From PVC group bacterium (GTDB lineage Bacteria; GCA-001730085; JADFSZ01), in contig JADFSZ010000010.1 of NCBI GenBank assembly GCA_022560555.1, positions 1 to 18,678 of the forward strand: a stretch of 18,678 nt of DNA, given 5' to 3'. Shown piece after piece: positions 7,370-14,782 of the stretch. The translations under genes were made by a program, and so were the position numbers. Within the stretch, counting starts at the first letter, position 1; each line of letters begins with the position of its first letter. A model generated the notes under the pieces. The model saw nothing but the letters and a program-made list of their open reading frames with translations, did no database searches and was not told the DNA's origin.

Positions 7370-8533
7370 TCAAGGGATTATACCGCAAGAATTTTGGGTA
7401 CGCGCCTCCTTTGAGCTTAGCACCAAACGGGCAAAAATTTCCTCGGCCACCGCGCGCCCTTTCATCGTCATTCGAACATAAGGGTAATACCACTCCATCA
7501 ACTCCATCTCAACCAATTCATCAATCCGTGATTGAACATGCGGCGCGTATTTTTTAAAACGCGATAAAGGAGCTCCATTCTTCAGGCGCAGTCTTAGGAG
7601 AAAAGTTTCCGCTTCCTTTTCAACATCATCAATAACATCTTCATGAATCACATCAAAATCCTTCTTACGGATTTTGGTCATGTAGCTGACATAATCAAGC
7701 GCTCTTTGGAATCGGACCCCCTTGATATAACTGTACGCGGAGGGACCCAAGCCAAGATACTCGCCATTATACCAATAATTTAAGTTGTGCTTTGATTCAT
7801 GCTCCGGCTTGGAAAAACAGGACAGGGCATAATCATTGTATCCATTTTGGCATAAAATATTTTGAACCATGGCCTCCATCTCTAAATGTGTTTCTTCAGA
7901 CGGAAGGTTTAATTTTCCCGCTTTATGCAATCGCTCAAAAGCCGTTCCTTGATCTACAGCCAAATCGTATACAGAAATATGCTCAGGCGAACATCCGCAT
8001 AATTTTTCTAAATCGCTGTTTAATTCAACCAAAGTTTCATCGGGCAGACGAATCATGAGATCCATATTAATGCTTTTAAACTGATATTCCCTTAGCATGC
8101 GAAAAACTTCCACAATGGCTTTCCGGCGATGAATACGCCCCAGGCGTTCCAAATGATGATCATGAAACGTTTGCGCGCCCAAACTGATCCGGTTCACTCC
8201 AAGCTCTTTATAGACTTGTGCCTTTTGGGCATCCACTTCACCCGGGTTGATTTCCATCGTTACTTCCGCGTCCGCCGGCCAGGAAAAAGAACTCCGCAGG
8301 ATCTTAAAAAGCTCTTTTGTCTCATCTACCCGTAACGCGGACGGCGTCCCTCCTCCAATGTAAACCGTGTCAAAGGTCTCAAGGCCATACTGATTTTTGG
8401 CGAATTCGGCCTCGGCTTTGATCGCTCGCAAAAATGATTGATGTTCACTCTCATTTCCCGTCGCCGTTGTCGCAAAATGGCAATACGGGCAATGTTTCTG
8501 GCAAAAAGGAATATGAACATATAAACCAGGCAT
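7370..8533 (-). CDS. hemW: HemW-like radical SAM protein (coproporphyrinogen III oxidase homologue)
   Basis: Radical SAM protein of the HemN/HemW superfamily. From the ATG at 8533 it has 387 residues. The cluster motif CQKHCPYCHF has C11, C15 and C18, then F20 where true HemN has a fourth cysteine, which points to HemW. YIGGGTPS (58-65) is the SAM-binding glycine stretch, and the C-terminal HemN_C region is present. HemW proteins bind heme and are thought to be heme chaperones; many are misannotated as oxygen-independent oxidases. I prefer the second methionine because AGGAGA sits 8 nt before it; an upstream ATG at 8557 would add eight residues but has no ribosome binding site. It follows hemH by 49 nt, supporting a heme-related role. 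Confidence 0.9.
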   Translation of the reverse strand: MPGLYVHIPFCQKHCPYCHFATTATGNESEHQSFLRAIKAEAEFAKNQYGLETFDTVYIGGGTPSALRVDETKELFKILRSSFSWPADAEVTMEINPGEVDAQKAQVYKELGVNRISLGAQTFHDHHLERLGRIHRRKAIVEVFRMLREYQFKSINMDLMIRLPDETLVELNSDLEKLCGCSPEHISVYDLAVDQGTAFERLHKAGKLNLPSEETHLEMEAMVQNILCQNGYNDYALSCFSKPEHESKHNLNYWYNGEYLGLGPSAYSYIKGVRFQRALDYVSYMTKIRKKDFDVIHEDVIDDVEKEAETFLLRLRLKNGAPLSRFKKYAPHVQSRIDELVEMELMEWYYPYVRMTMKGRAVAEEIFARLVLSSKEARTQNSCGIIP

Positions 8534-8558
8534 AGAAACTTCTCCTAAATTTGGCATG

Positions 8559-8579
8559 TCTCACTCGTCAATTGTCATT
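8559..8579 (-). repeat. Three tandem 7-mers at the hemH/hemW junction
   Basis: On the minus strand AATGACA, ATTGACG and AGTGAGA follow head to tail, starting three bases after the hemH stop. The first two units match the AATGACG heptamers at the pyrC/pyrKD junction. Short, so chance cannot be excluded on its own. Confidence 0.5.
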
Positions 8580-8582
8580 AAC

Positions 8583-9563
8583 CTACATCCAATCTTGAGT
8601 ATGGGCATCCACAAGAGTTGCCATGAGCCGGATATGGTCATCGCGCGCGTTTAAGCAAGAAATGTATGTGAACTGTTTACCACCGGCCTGAAGAAAAATG
8701 TCCTTATTTTCTTCTTCCATTTCTTCCAAAGTCTCTAAACAATCCACGGAAAAACCGGGACACACAACAGATAAAGATTCCAATTCATCCCGGCCAAATT
8801 CTCTTATCACGTCCGACGTATACGGCTGAAGCCATTCTTCCCGACCAAACCGCGATTGAAAGCTAATGCGCCATTCATCATGCGACAAGGACAATGCTTC
8901 GGCAACGTTTTTGGCCGTAACCCGGCACTCACTTTCATACGGATCTCCCTCCCGGCTAAAACGCATCGGGACTCCGTGAAAGGAAAACAAAAGTTTTTCT
9001 GTTTTTCCTGATCGAGACCATTCTTCTTTGATCGAGTCGACCACAGCTTGAATATATTGAGGATGGTCATAATAACGCATTACCATCCGTGATTCTAAAA
9101 CATTTTTAGACCTCGACAACGCGGAGGTAAACGCGTCCCACGTGGTAGCCGTTGTTGCCGAACAATATTGAGGATAAAGAGGCAAAAGTAGTATTTTTTC
9201 GCAACCATCCTTTTTTAATTGGTCCAACGCGAAAGGGATACCAGGATGGCCATATCGCATACCGACACGAATAGAGATGTTTTTTTTGTTGGCTTGATGG
9301 TAATGCTGCTTTAACTTTTGCGCTTGATCATAGGTGGTTAAGAGAAGCGGAGATCCATTTTCGGTCCAAATCTTTTTGTAGAGTTTGGCCGATTTTTCCG
9401 GACGTGTCCTGAGAACAACTCCGTTTAAGATAAACCACCACACCCACCTGGGAATACCGTCAAACACACGGGGATCCCACAAAAACTCCTTCAGATATTT
9501 TCTCAGGGCCTTGGGTGTCGGCGCGTCCGGAGTCCCTAAGTTTGACAATAAGATTCCAAGCAT
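8583..9563 (-). CDS. hemH: Ferrochelatase
   Basis: Inserts Fe2+ into protoporphyrin IX (or coproporphyrin in the alternative pathway) to form heme. It has 326 residues, normal for bacterial enzymes without a C-terminal membrane tail. Visible family signatures: LLSNLGTPDAP (5-15), LPLYPQYCSATTAT (127-140), the catalytic-histidine segment FSFHGVP with H196, FQSRFGREEWLQPYT (235-249), and CPGFSVDCLETLEE (268-281) with the conserved acidic E277. The start has GAGG 6 nt upstream. The QSRFG..EWLQPYT segment is usual for Gram-negative protoporphyrin ferrochelatases. First gene of the hemH-hemW pair; a -10 box lies about 35 bp upstream. Confidence 0.95.
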   Translation of the reverse strand: MLGILLSNLGTPDAPTPKALRKYLKEFLWDPRVFDGIPRWVWWFILNGVVLRTRPEKSAKLYKKIWTENGSPLLLTTYDQAQKLKQHYHQANKKNISIRVGMRYGHPGIPFALDQLKKDGCEKILLLPLYPQYCSATTATTWDAFTSALSRSKNVLESRMVMRYYDHPQYIQAVVDSIKEEWSRSGKTEKLLFSFHGVPMRFSREGDPYESECRVTAKNVAEALSLSHDEWRISFQSRFGREEWLQPYTSDVIREFGRDELESLSVVCPGFSVDCLETLEEMEEENKDIFLQAGGKQFTYISCLNARDDHIRLMATLVDAHTQDWM

Positions 9564-9575
9564 ACAAGCCTCATC

Positions 9576-9604
9576 TGGATAAATTAAACGATATCTATTA
9601 TAAT
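9576..9604 (+). promoter_or_regulatory. Candidate promoter for the SRAP gene, with a palindromic -10 shared with hemH
   Basis: On the plus strand TGGATA (9576-9581, four of six -35 bases) is followed after exactly 17 nt by a perfect TATAAT (9599-9604). The palindrome ATTATAAT (9597-9604) also gives TATAAT on the minus strand (9602-9597), placed to serve hemH, although the matching -35 there is poor (TGGCTT). Confidence 0.45.
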
Positions 9605-9666
9605 CGCATTCCGGAAATCAAGCCACCCGTAATAGAGATCCATAACCAACAACTCTGAGCAAAAAT

Positions 9667-10368
9667 ATGTGCGGACGATTTGCCCAAAGCTCAAACCAAA
9701 AAAAGATGATGGCGCGTTTTAAGATCAAAAAGCCGGTGCCCTCATTCACTCTTCGCTATAATATCGCGCCTTTACAAATGGTCCCTGTTGTCATCCAAGC
9801 TCAAGAGGAACGGGTTTTTGCGCCCATGCGCTGGGGTTTGATCCCAAGCTGGGGCAAAGATCCAACCATCGCCAACCGCATGATCAACGCACGTTTGGAA
9901 TCTGTTCGTACAAAACCAAGTTTTCGATCCTGCCTCAAGCAAAAACGCTGCCTTATCCCCGCTACCGGTTTTTATGAATGGCGCGCGGTCAAAGGGAAAA
10001 AGGGAAAAATACCAATGTGGATTTCGTTAAAAAACCAAGATATTTTCGCCTTCGCGGGTCTTTGGGATGAATGGCTTGATCCCCAACACAACAAAATCCA
10101 AACGTTCACAATCATTACAACTGAAGCCAACTCTTTTCTTCAATCTATTCACAGCCGAATGCCCGTCATCCTTGAAGCCAATGCCGAAGATAGTTGGCTG
10201 GAACCTTCCATAAAAGATTCACAACAAGTTTTACACAATCTTAAACAAGTATCCGTTGATCTCATGCAAGCACACGCGGTTTCTTCATACGTTAATTCTC
10301 CTAAAAATGACGGGATCGAATGCATCCAAGAAGCACCCGATCCTGAACAAGACCTCACACTTTTCTAA
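9667..10368 (+). CDS. SRAP-domain protein (HMCES/YedK family), abasic-site DNA-protein crosslink protein
   Basis: SRAP proteins shield abasic sites in single-stranded DNA by forming a crosslink through the cysteine next to the initiator methionine. This 233-residue protein begins MCGRFAQ, so removal of Met1 exposes the catalytic Cys2. Other active-site features are present: MRWGLIPSW (54-62), INARLES with N74 and E78, GFYEWR with E104, and HSRMPVIL with H162. The length equals that of E. coli YedK. It is the only complete gene on the plus strand and is not in an operon. The start is fixed by the Cys2 requirement; the ribosome binding site is weak. Confidence 0.94.
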   Translation: MCGRFAQSSNQKKMMARFKIKKPVPSFTLRYNIAPLQMVPVVIQAQEERVFAPMRWGLIPSWGKDPTIANRMINARLESVRTKPSFRSCLKQKRCLIPATGFYEWRAVKGKKGKIPMWISLKNQDIFAFAGLWDEWLDPQHNKIQTFTIITTEANSFLQSIHSRMPVILEANAEDSWLEPSIKDSQQVLHNLKQVSVDLMQAHAVSSYVNSPKNDGIECIQEAPDPEQDLTLF

Positions 10369-10430
10369 AAATTATTTACAGCACTTCGAACCTATCGCAC
10401 AGACCTTTCACGATGTCCCCTTTCGTTTCG

Positions 10431-12257
10431 TTAACGGGATGGACTAATAAATTGGTCCCGGGATAATATGGGGCAGAACAGTCCAAGATATTTTCTCTTC
10501 CACCACGCACCCGTTTCTGATCTCTCCATTATATCCGTAAACTGATAATCGTACAAGCTGGCCCGAATATGCAGCGGAGCCTGATCAACGAAAGGATTGG
10601 TCTCTAACAGCTTTGTAACAGCCGGTGAATTCTCAAAAAGCTTACGCACAAAATGAAAAAACCAGGGACTTCGTTCATAGCTCCCAAGCGCGGCAAACCA
10701 CATCTGCCAATCCAGTCGGGGCTGATGAGGAACAACCCATCCGGGAGCCCGCATGACATCTCCGGGTTTATAGCGAAATATATACGGCTTCCATGTTTGG
10801 CCATCCATACTTCCTTCGATAATGATTTCGGGACGTGTCCGTGTCATCACGGAAAAAAGCCCATATGTGCTTGTAAGATGCCATGGATTCAGCAACCGTG
10901 CGAGAATTACTCCCGGTTTCACAAACACATTTTGAAACCCGACACGCCAAAACATTTGGCTTGTCGAAGACACGAGGATCACACACGCAAGCGGGATAAT
11001 AATCCATCTGGGCCACTGCGATTTGCTTTCTGCCGGCTTATTTTTAAACCATTTTCGTTTTTGCCACCACGCGTCTTCCAAACAAAACAAACAGAGAACC
11101 ATGACCAATAAATTAAAGAAGCAATAATTCCCCGTCAGAATAATAATAATCTGGAATAATACAAAAAAGAAACAAACCAAATGTCGCAGTCGACGTGCGG
11201 CAAAAAGAAAAAACGGAGCAACAAGTTCGATAACAAACATAATTAGACACGACCCGATATGAAGCCAAACCGGAGCTTGGTCCATCCACCAGCTCAAGAC
11301 ATGCGGGAGAGGTTGTGTTTCATAATGATATGTGAGGGCCGTTAGATCGTGCCATGCAGGATCTCCCGAAAGAAGTTTGACAATCCCCGATAGAATCATG
11401 AGACGAAAGAGAAGCCATTTTACCAAAAACACAATCCATTGTGACGGACGGATAGAATTTCGAATCCGGTCCGTAATAACAAAGGGAGATAAAAATATCG
11501 TTAAAAATCCCGCCTCTAAGAGCAGTATGTCCCACTGAAAATTTAAGAAAACCTGACTAATATTGAGATACGATAAATACAAGATCCACAAAGAAGCGCT
11601 TGCGAACAAAGGCAAGATACCCATAATCAGCAAAAGGCTCAAAATAACGCCCATCCAACAGCCAGCCGTGAGCGTAATATCAGTGCTTGAAATCCAAAAA
11701 ATGCTCGGCAGCCGCATCAGGCTGGCTGAACCCATTTGCTCATGTACGGCGCTTAAATAAGATTCGGCAGGCAAAATTCCGTCGCTGCCGTACAAGCCTT
11801 GAATTTGCGTAAGAAGAGACCAAAAGGCGAATAGATATATCAGACCCATGGAGCGCCGAAAGAACCAAGCCGATGTCTGATATGTTTCTCTCCACCCACC
11901 CCCCATGGCAATCCAGCTTTTTAACAATCGAAATCCAACACCATGGTACGAAAAAAAACGATAGAGCTTTTCAAAGACAAATTTTGCTCCCGGCAGCTTT
12001 TTATAGATCCACAAAAGCCAGCCAAGGGGTGATCCGGACAACGCGCGAAAAATCGCTTCGGCTCCTCTGGACATGTGTCCTTCGCCATCCGAAAAATGAA
12101 TGGCTTCTTCAAAATCACTCCGGGATACTTTTGGAAATTGTTCTAAGACTTCTTGGAATGGGACAACATCGATTTTATCGCCGCACCAGGAGGGTAAACG
12201 TTTGGCACAGGCGCCGCAAACAATGCATTCACCGTTATAGATCAACGTCTTTTTCAT
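10431..12257 (-). CDS. Lipase maturation factor (LMF1) family membrane protein with N-terminal DCC-like cysteine domain
   Basis: 608 residues. The N-terminus resembles the DCC thiol-disulfide oxidoreductase family (DUF393): YNGECIVCGAC with C11, C14 and C17, and SRGAEAIFRAL (63-73). From about 130 to 435 there are roughly eight to ten hydrophobic segments, then a soluble C-terminal domain. The LMF1 hallmarks are clear: LNPWHLTSTYGLFSVMTRTR (456-475), EIIIEG, WKPYIFRYKPGD (489-500) and PRLDWQMWFAAL (513-524). Animal LMF1 acts in ER folding of disulfide-bonded lipases; the bacterial role is not established, but a thiol domain fused to it suggests extracytoplasmic protein folding or redox work (inference). 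No ribosome binding site is seen; the start codon lies in the last unit of a 17-bp repeat array. Convergent with the SRAP gene. Confidence 0.85.
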   Translation of the reverse strand: MKKTLIYNGECIVCGACAKRLPSWCGDKIDVVPFQEVLEQFPKVSRSDFEEAIHFSDGEGHMSRGAEAIFRALSGSPLGWLLWIYKKLPGAKFVFEKLYRFFSYHGVGFRLLKSWIAMGGGWRETYQTSAWFFRRSMGLIYLFAFWSLLTQIQGLYGSDGILPAESYLSAVHEQMGSASLMRLPSIFWISSTDITLTAGCWMGVILSLLLIMGILPLFASASLWILYLSYLNISQVFLNFQWDILLLEAGFLTIFLSPFVITDRIRNSIRPSQWIVFLVKWLLFRLMILSGIVKLLSGDPAWHDLTALTYHYETQPLPHVLSWWMDQAPVWLHIGSCLIMFVIELVAPFFLFAARRLRHLVCFFFVLFQIIIILTGNYCFFNLLVMVLCLFCLEDAWWQKRKWFKNKPAESKSQWPRWIIIPLACVILVSSTSQMFWRVGFQNVFVKPGVILARLLNPWHLTSTYGLFSVMTRTRPEIIIEGSMDGQTWKPYIFRYKPGDVMRAPGWVVPHQPRLDWQMWFAALGSYERSPWFFHFVRKLFENSPAVTKLLETNPFVDQAPLHIRASLYDYQFTDIMERSETGAWWKRKYLGLFCPILSRDQFISPSR

Positions 12258-12348
12258 AAAAAAGTTATTTTCAGTAAAAACACCGTTTCATAAAAAAGTC
12301 AATTTCATTAAAAATACTGTTTCATGGAAATACTGTTTTATGGAAAAA
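12247..12348 (-). repeat. Six tandem ~17-bp repeats filling the isochorismatase/LMF1 gap
   Basis: 102 bp that divide into units of 17, 17, 17, 17, 16 and 18 bp: 12247-12263, 12264-12280, 12281-12297, 12298-12314, 12315-12330 and 12331-12348. The minus-strand consensus is about TTTTTTATGAAACAGTA. The array starts at the base after the upstream stop codon, and its final unit contains the ATG AAA AAG of the LMF1 gene. Copies are diverged but keep the core T(4-6), ATGAAA. Confidence 0.8.
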
Positions 12349-12888
12349 TCACTTTACCATTTTGATAATGGCCCTAAAAATCTCTCCCTCTGCCTCTTTT
12401 AAAAGTTCAAACATGGCCGTCTCAGTGCTCGTCAAAATACCACCGCTCTTTTCAATCTTATGAATGCCGATTTTATGATCCTCTAAGTCTCTCGAACTTG
12501 TTGCATCACACACAAGATGGACCTCAAAACCCTCGTTGATCAAATCCACAGCGGTTTGATAAACGCAAACGTGAGTTTCGATCCCTGCCAAGAGCACGCA
12601 AGACCGATTATGATCCTTGAGTCCTTTGAGACAGGCTTCTTGAGCTAGACAGCTAAAAGACTTCTTAGGAATGGCTTGAAAATCATTGAGAAAAGATCGG
12701 ATCGGGGCAACTGTTTCGCCGAGTTTTTCAGGAACTTGTTCGGTGAATGTGAGGGGAATATTCATTACCATGCATCCCTGAATCAGGATCCGCAGTTTCG
12801 AAAAACAATCATCCTTACGATGCACCAAAGGAAGCAGTTTCTCCTGAACATCCACGATCAGGCATTGTGTTTTGTCTGTTTGCAGCAT
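12349..12888 (-). CDS. Isochorismatase-fold cysteine hydrolase
   Basis: 179 residues of the isochorismatase-like superfamily (YcaC-like branch). The catalytic triad positions are visible: D13 in IVDVQEKL, a lysine at 75/76 in IPKKSFSC, and Cys108 in the hallmark AGIETHVCVYQTA (101-113) with the preceding cis-peptide region. CDATSSR follows as usual. Substrate cannot be read from sequence; relatives hydrolyse nicotinamide, isochorismate or other amides, or are of unknown use. GGAG lies 5 nt before the ATG. It starts 12 nt after the small secreted protein gene, so the two are co-transcribed. Confidence 0.88.
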   Translation of the reverse strand: MLQTDKTQCLIVDVQEKLLPLVHRKDDCFSKLRILIQGCMVMNIPLTFTEQVPEKLGETVAPIRSFLNDFQAIPKKSFSCLAQEACLKGLKDHNRSCVLLAGIETHVCVYQTAVDLINEGFEVHLVCDATSSRDLEDHKIGIHKIEKSGGILTSTETAMFELLKEAEGEIFRAIIKMVK

Positions 12889-12900
12889 ACAAGCTCCTTT

Positions 12901-13347
12901 TTAGAGATCAAACAAATCCTGTGCTTTATCATCCCAATAAAAAACATTGATAAGCCATTCTTCTTGGGCTTTGTAAAAAACAAAAAACCATCTTAAAAGA
13001 TGCTGCTCGTATTTTTGGACATAAATATAGCGAATCATATACTCCTTGATTGTGTCTTCCTTCAAGAGCTCATAACCAAGCAGTTTTCCAAATCTGGGTT
13101 CAATATATAGTAGATTCTCCTCTGTTTTGGCCGTCATGTTCTCGAATTCCAGATCCGGGATCGGCATATAGCTCCGGATGATTTCAAAAGACTCATTAAT
13201 TTCGCTGGTCTGAAGGCTAGACATAAATTTATCGGCTAAAGCCCTGGTTGACTCTTTCGTTGTCAGCTTAGGGTTCTCTTCAACGTCCGCGGCCGCTTGC
13301 CCGCTCAAAAGAAACAAACATAATAGCAAGGTAATCATTTTTTTCAT
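12901..13347 (-). CDS. Small secreted protein of unknown function
   Basis: 148 residues, not recognised. There is a clear Sec signal peptide: MKK, a hydrophobic stretch, then GQAAA|D with likely cleavage after residue 20. No lipobox cysteine is present, so it should be periplasmic or secreted rather than a lipoprotein. The mature part is about 128 residues, cysteine-free, rich in charged and aromatic residues, and ends with a likely beta segment (LLRWFFVFYK..EEWLINVFYW), reminiscent of small NTF2-like or DUF3887-type folds, but that is a guess. A strong AGGAG lies 7 nt upstream. It lies 27 nt after the GlcD-type oxidase and 12 nt before the isochorismatase-fold gene. Confidence 0.75.
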   Translation of the reverse strand: MKKMITLLLCLFLLSGQAAADVEENPKLTTKESTRALADKFMSSLQTSEINESFEIIRSYMPIPDLEFENMTAKTEENLLYIEPRFGKLLGYELLKEDTIKEYMIRYIYVQKYEQHLLRWFFVFYKAQEEWLINVFYWDDKAQDLFDL

Positions 13348-13374
13348 ACCACGTCTCCTTAAAGTTTCTTATTG

Positions 13375-14781
13375 TTAAAATATTTTTCCGGGATTTAATA
13401 TCCCATTCGGATCAAACGCCTCTTTGATATTTTTCATTATTTCCAATGTTTTTTTCCCAAGAGCCATCGGGAGATAGGATCTTTTTGTGAGACCGATGCC
13501 GTGTTCCGCTGTGATAGTTCCGCCCAGATCAATGGCAATACGAAAAATGTCCTCGATAACATTTGGGGTCTTTTCACGCCAGGTGTCCTCATCTTCTTTG
13601 ATACGTAATACTTGAACATGCAAATTCCCGTCCCCCGCGTGACCATAACAAAATATCTCCATCTGATGTTTCTTTGCCAAAGCTTCGATGGCCTTAATCG
13701 CCCGAGAGATTTCGCGACGTGGGACAATAATATCTTCACTGATTTTATCGGGAGACAAGGCTTTTAATGCCGGGCGAACAGATCGCCGGACCTTCCAAAG
13801 AACGTCTTCTTCTTTGCTTGAGAACGCTTCTTTGATATATTGAGGTTGAAACCGCTTGCACACCTTCTTGATATCCTGAATCATATTGCTTATAACACTC
13901 TCATGATGTTCCATAAGCCGGATGAGCACCAAAACTTTAGCTTTTGAATAAGGAAACGTGCAATTGAGATATTTTTCCACGGCACAAATACAGCGTTCAT
14001 CTAACAACTCCATTGCGGCCGGAACAATTTTCTGTTTCAAAATTTCACTCACAACACATGCTGATGTATCCGTTGAATTAAAGGCCACGAGAAGTGTTGC
14101 CGAGTATTTTGGTTTTGGAATAAGCTTGAGTGTCACTTGCGTAATCACTCCCAATGTCCCTTCGGAACCAATAAGAAGCTGTATGAGATCATAGCCTGCC
14201 ACATTTTTGACAATCTTTCCTCCGAGTTTTTCACACGTTCCGTCAGGATAAACAACCTCCAGTCCGCACACATAATCTTTTGTGACTCCGTATTTAACAG
14301 CCATCGCGCCTCCCGCGCATTCCGCCAAATTTCCTCCGATCGTACACATATCCATGCTTGAAGGATCCGGAGGATAAAAAAGCCCCTTTTCCTCTACTTT
14401 TCTTTTTAGGTCGTCCGTGATGACACCCGCCTCAACAACAGCCATCAAATTATCAACGTCAATATCCAAAATTTTATTCATCCGCTCCATCGCCATGACA
14501 ATCCCTCCTAGGCACGGAACAGCCCCTCCCGTCACTCCTGTCCCGGTGCCGCGCGGAGTTACAGGAATACCTGTTTTGTTGGCTAATTTGAGTATGCGTG
14601 ATACTTCCGAAGCCTCCTCGGGAAAAACAACGACATCAGGTTCGGCGGATTCCTGATTCGATTCATCACGAGAATACTTTTCAAGGTTTGACCCATAAGA
14701 CAGAACCCGCCCTTCCCCGCAGATAGCTTTCAATTTTTCAAGGATGGCTTGGTCCAAATGATTGAAGGATTTTTGGATCAT
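13375..14781 (-). CDS. GlcD-type FAD-linked oxidase (glycolate oxidase / D-lactate dehydrogenase family)
   Basis: Flavoprotein of the vanillyl-alcohol-oxidase fold oxidising a 2-hydroxy acid such as D-lactate or glycolate. 468 residues from the ATG at 14781, normal for GlcD. FAD-binding PP segment TPRGTGTGVTGGAVP and DPSSMDMCTIGGNLAECAGG are in the N-terminal half. The C-terminal half has CYGHAGDGNLHV (metal-binding histidines), GGTITAEHGIG and FDPNGILNPGKIF, all family hallmarks. No glcE or glcF partner is adjacent, so it may act alone like the single-subunit D-lactate dehydrogenases, or use an electron acceptor encoded elsewhere. A TTG at 14796 in the same frame would overlap the preceding ATPase gene by 14 nt; the ATG leaves a 1-nt gap and is preferred. 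Confidence 0.9.
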   Translation of the reverse strand: MIQKSFNHLDQAILEKLKAICGEGRVLSYGSNLEKYSRDESNQESAEPDVVVFPEEASEVSRILKLANKTGIPVTPRGTGTGVTGGAVPCLGGIVMAMERMNKILDIDVDNLMAVVEAGVITDDLKRKVEEKGLFYPPDPSSMDMCTIGGNLAECAGGAMAVKYGVTKDYVCGLEVVYPDGTCEKLGGKIVKNVAGYDLIQLLIGSEGTLGVITQVTLKLIPKPKYSATLLVAFNSTDTSACVVSEILKQKIVPAAMELLDERCICAVEKYLNCTFPYSKAKVLVLIRLMEHHESVISNMIQDIKKVCKRFQPQYIKEAFSSKEEDVLWKVRRSVRPALKALSPDKISEDIIVPRREISRAIKAIEALAKKHQMEIFCYGHAGDGNLHVQVLRIKEDEDTWREKTPNVIEDIFRIAIDLGGTITAEHGIGLTKRSYLPMALGKKTLEIMKNIKEAFDPNGILNPGKIF

Positions 14782-14782
14782 G

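Noticed and set aside
7311-7493. 60-codon minus-strand frame overlapping the hemW end as a leader peptide for pyr
   Set aside because: It starts well inside hemW in another frame, upstream of the candidate pyr promoter, and lacks a ribosome binding site; the attenuator explains regulation without it.
10369-10430. Possible bidirectional terminator between the convergent SRAP and LMF1 genes
   Set aside because: No stem of useful length followed by a T-run on either strand in these 62 bp.
10653-11111. 152-codon plus-strand frame opposite the LMF1 gene
   Set aside because: It overlaps the most conserved part of LMF1 on the other strand and shows no recognisable protein features.
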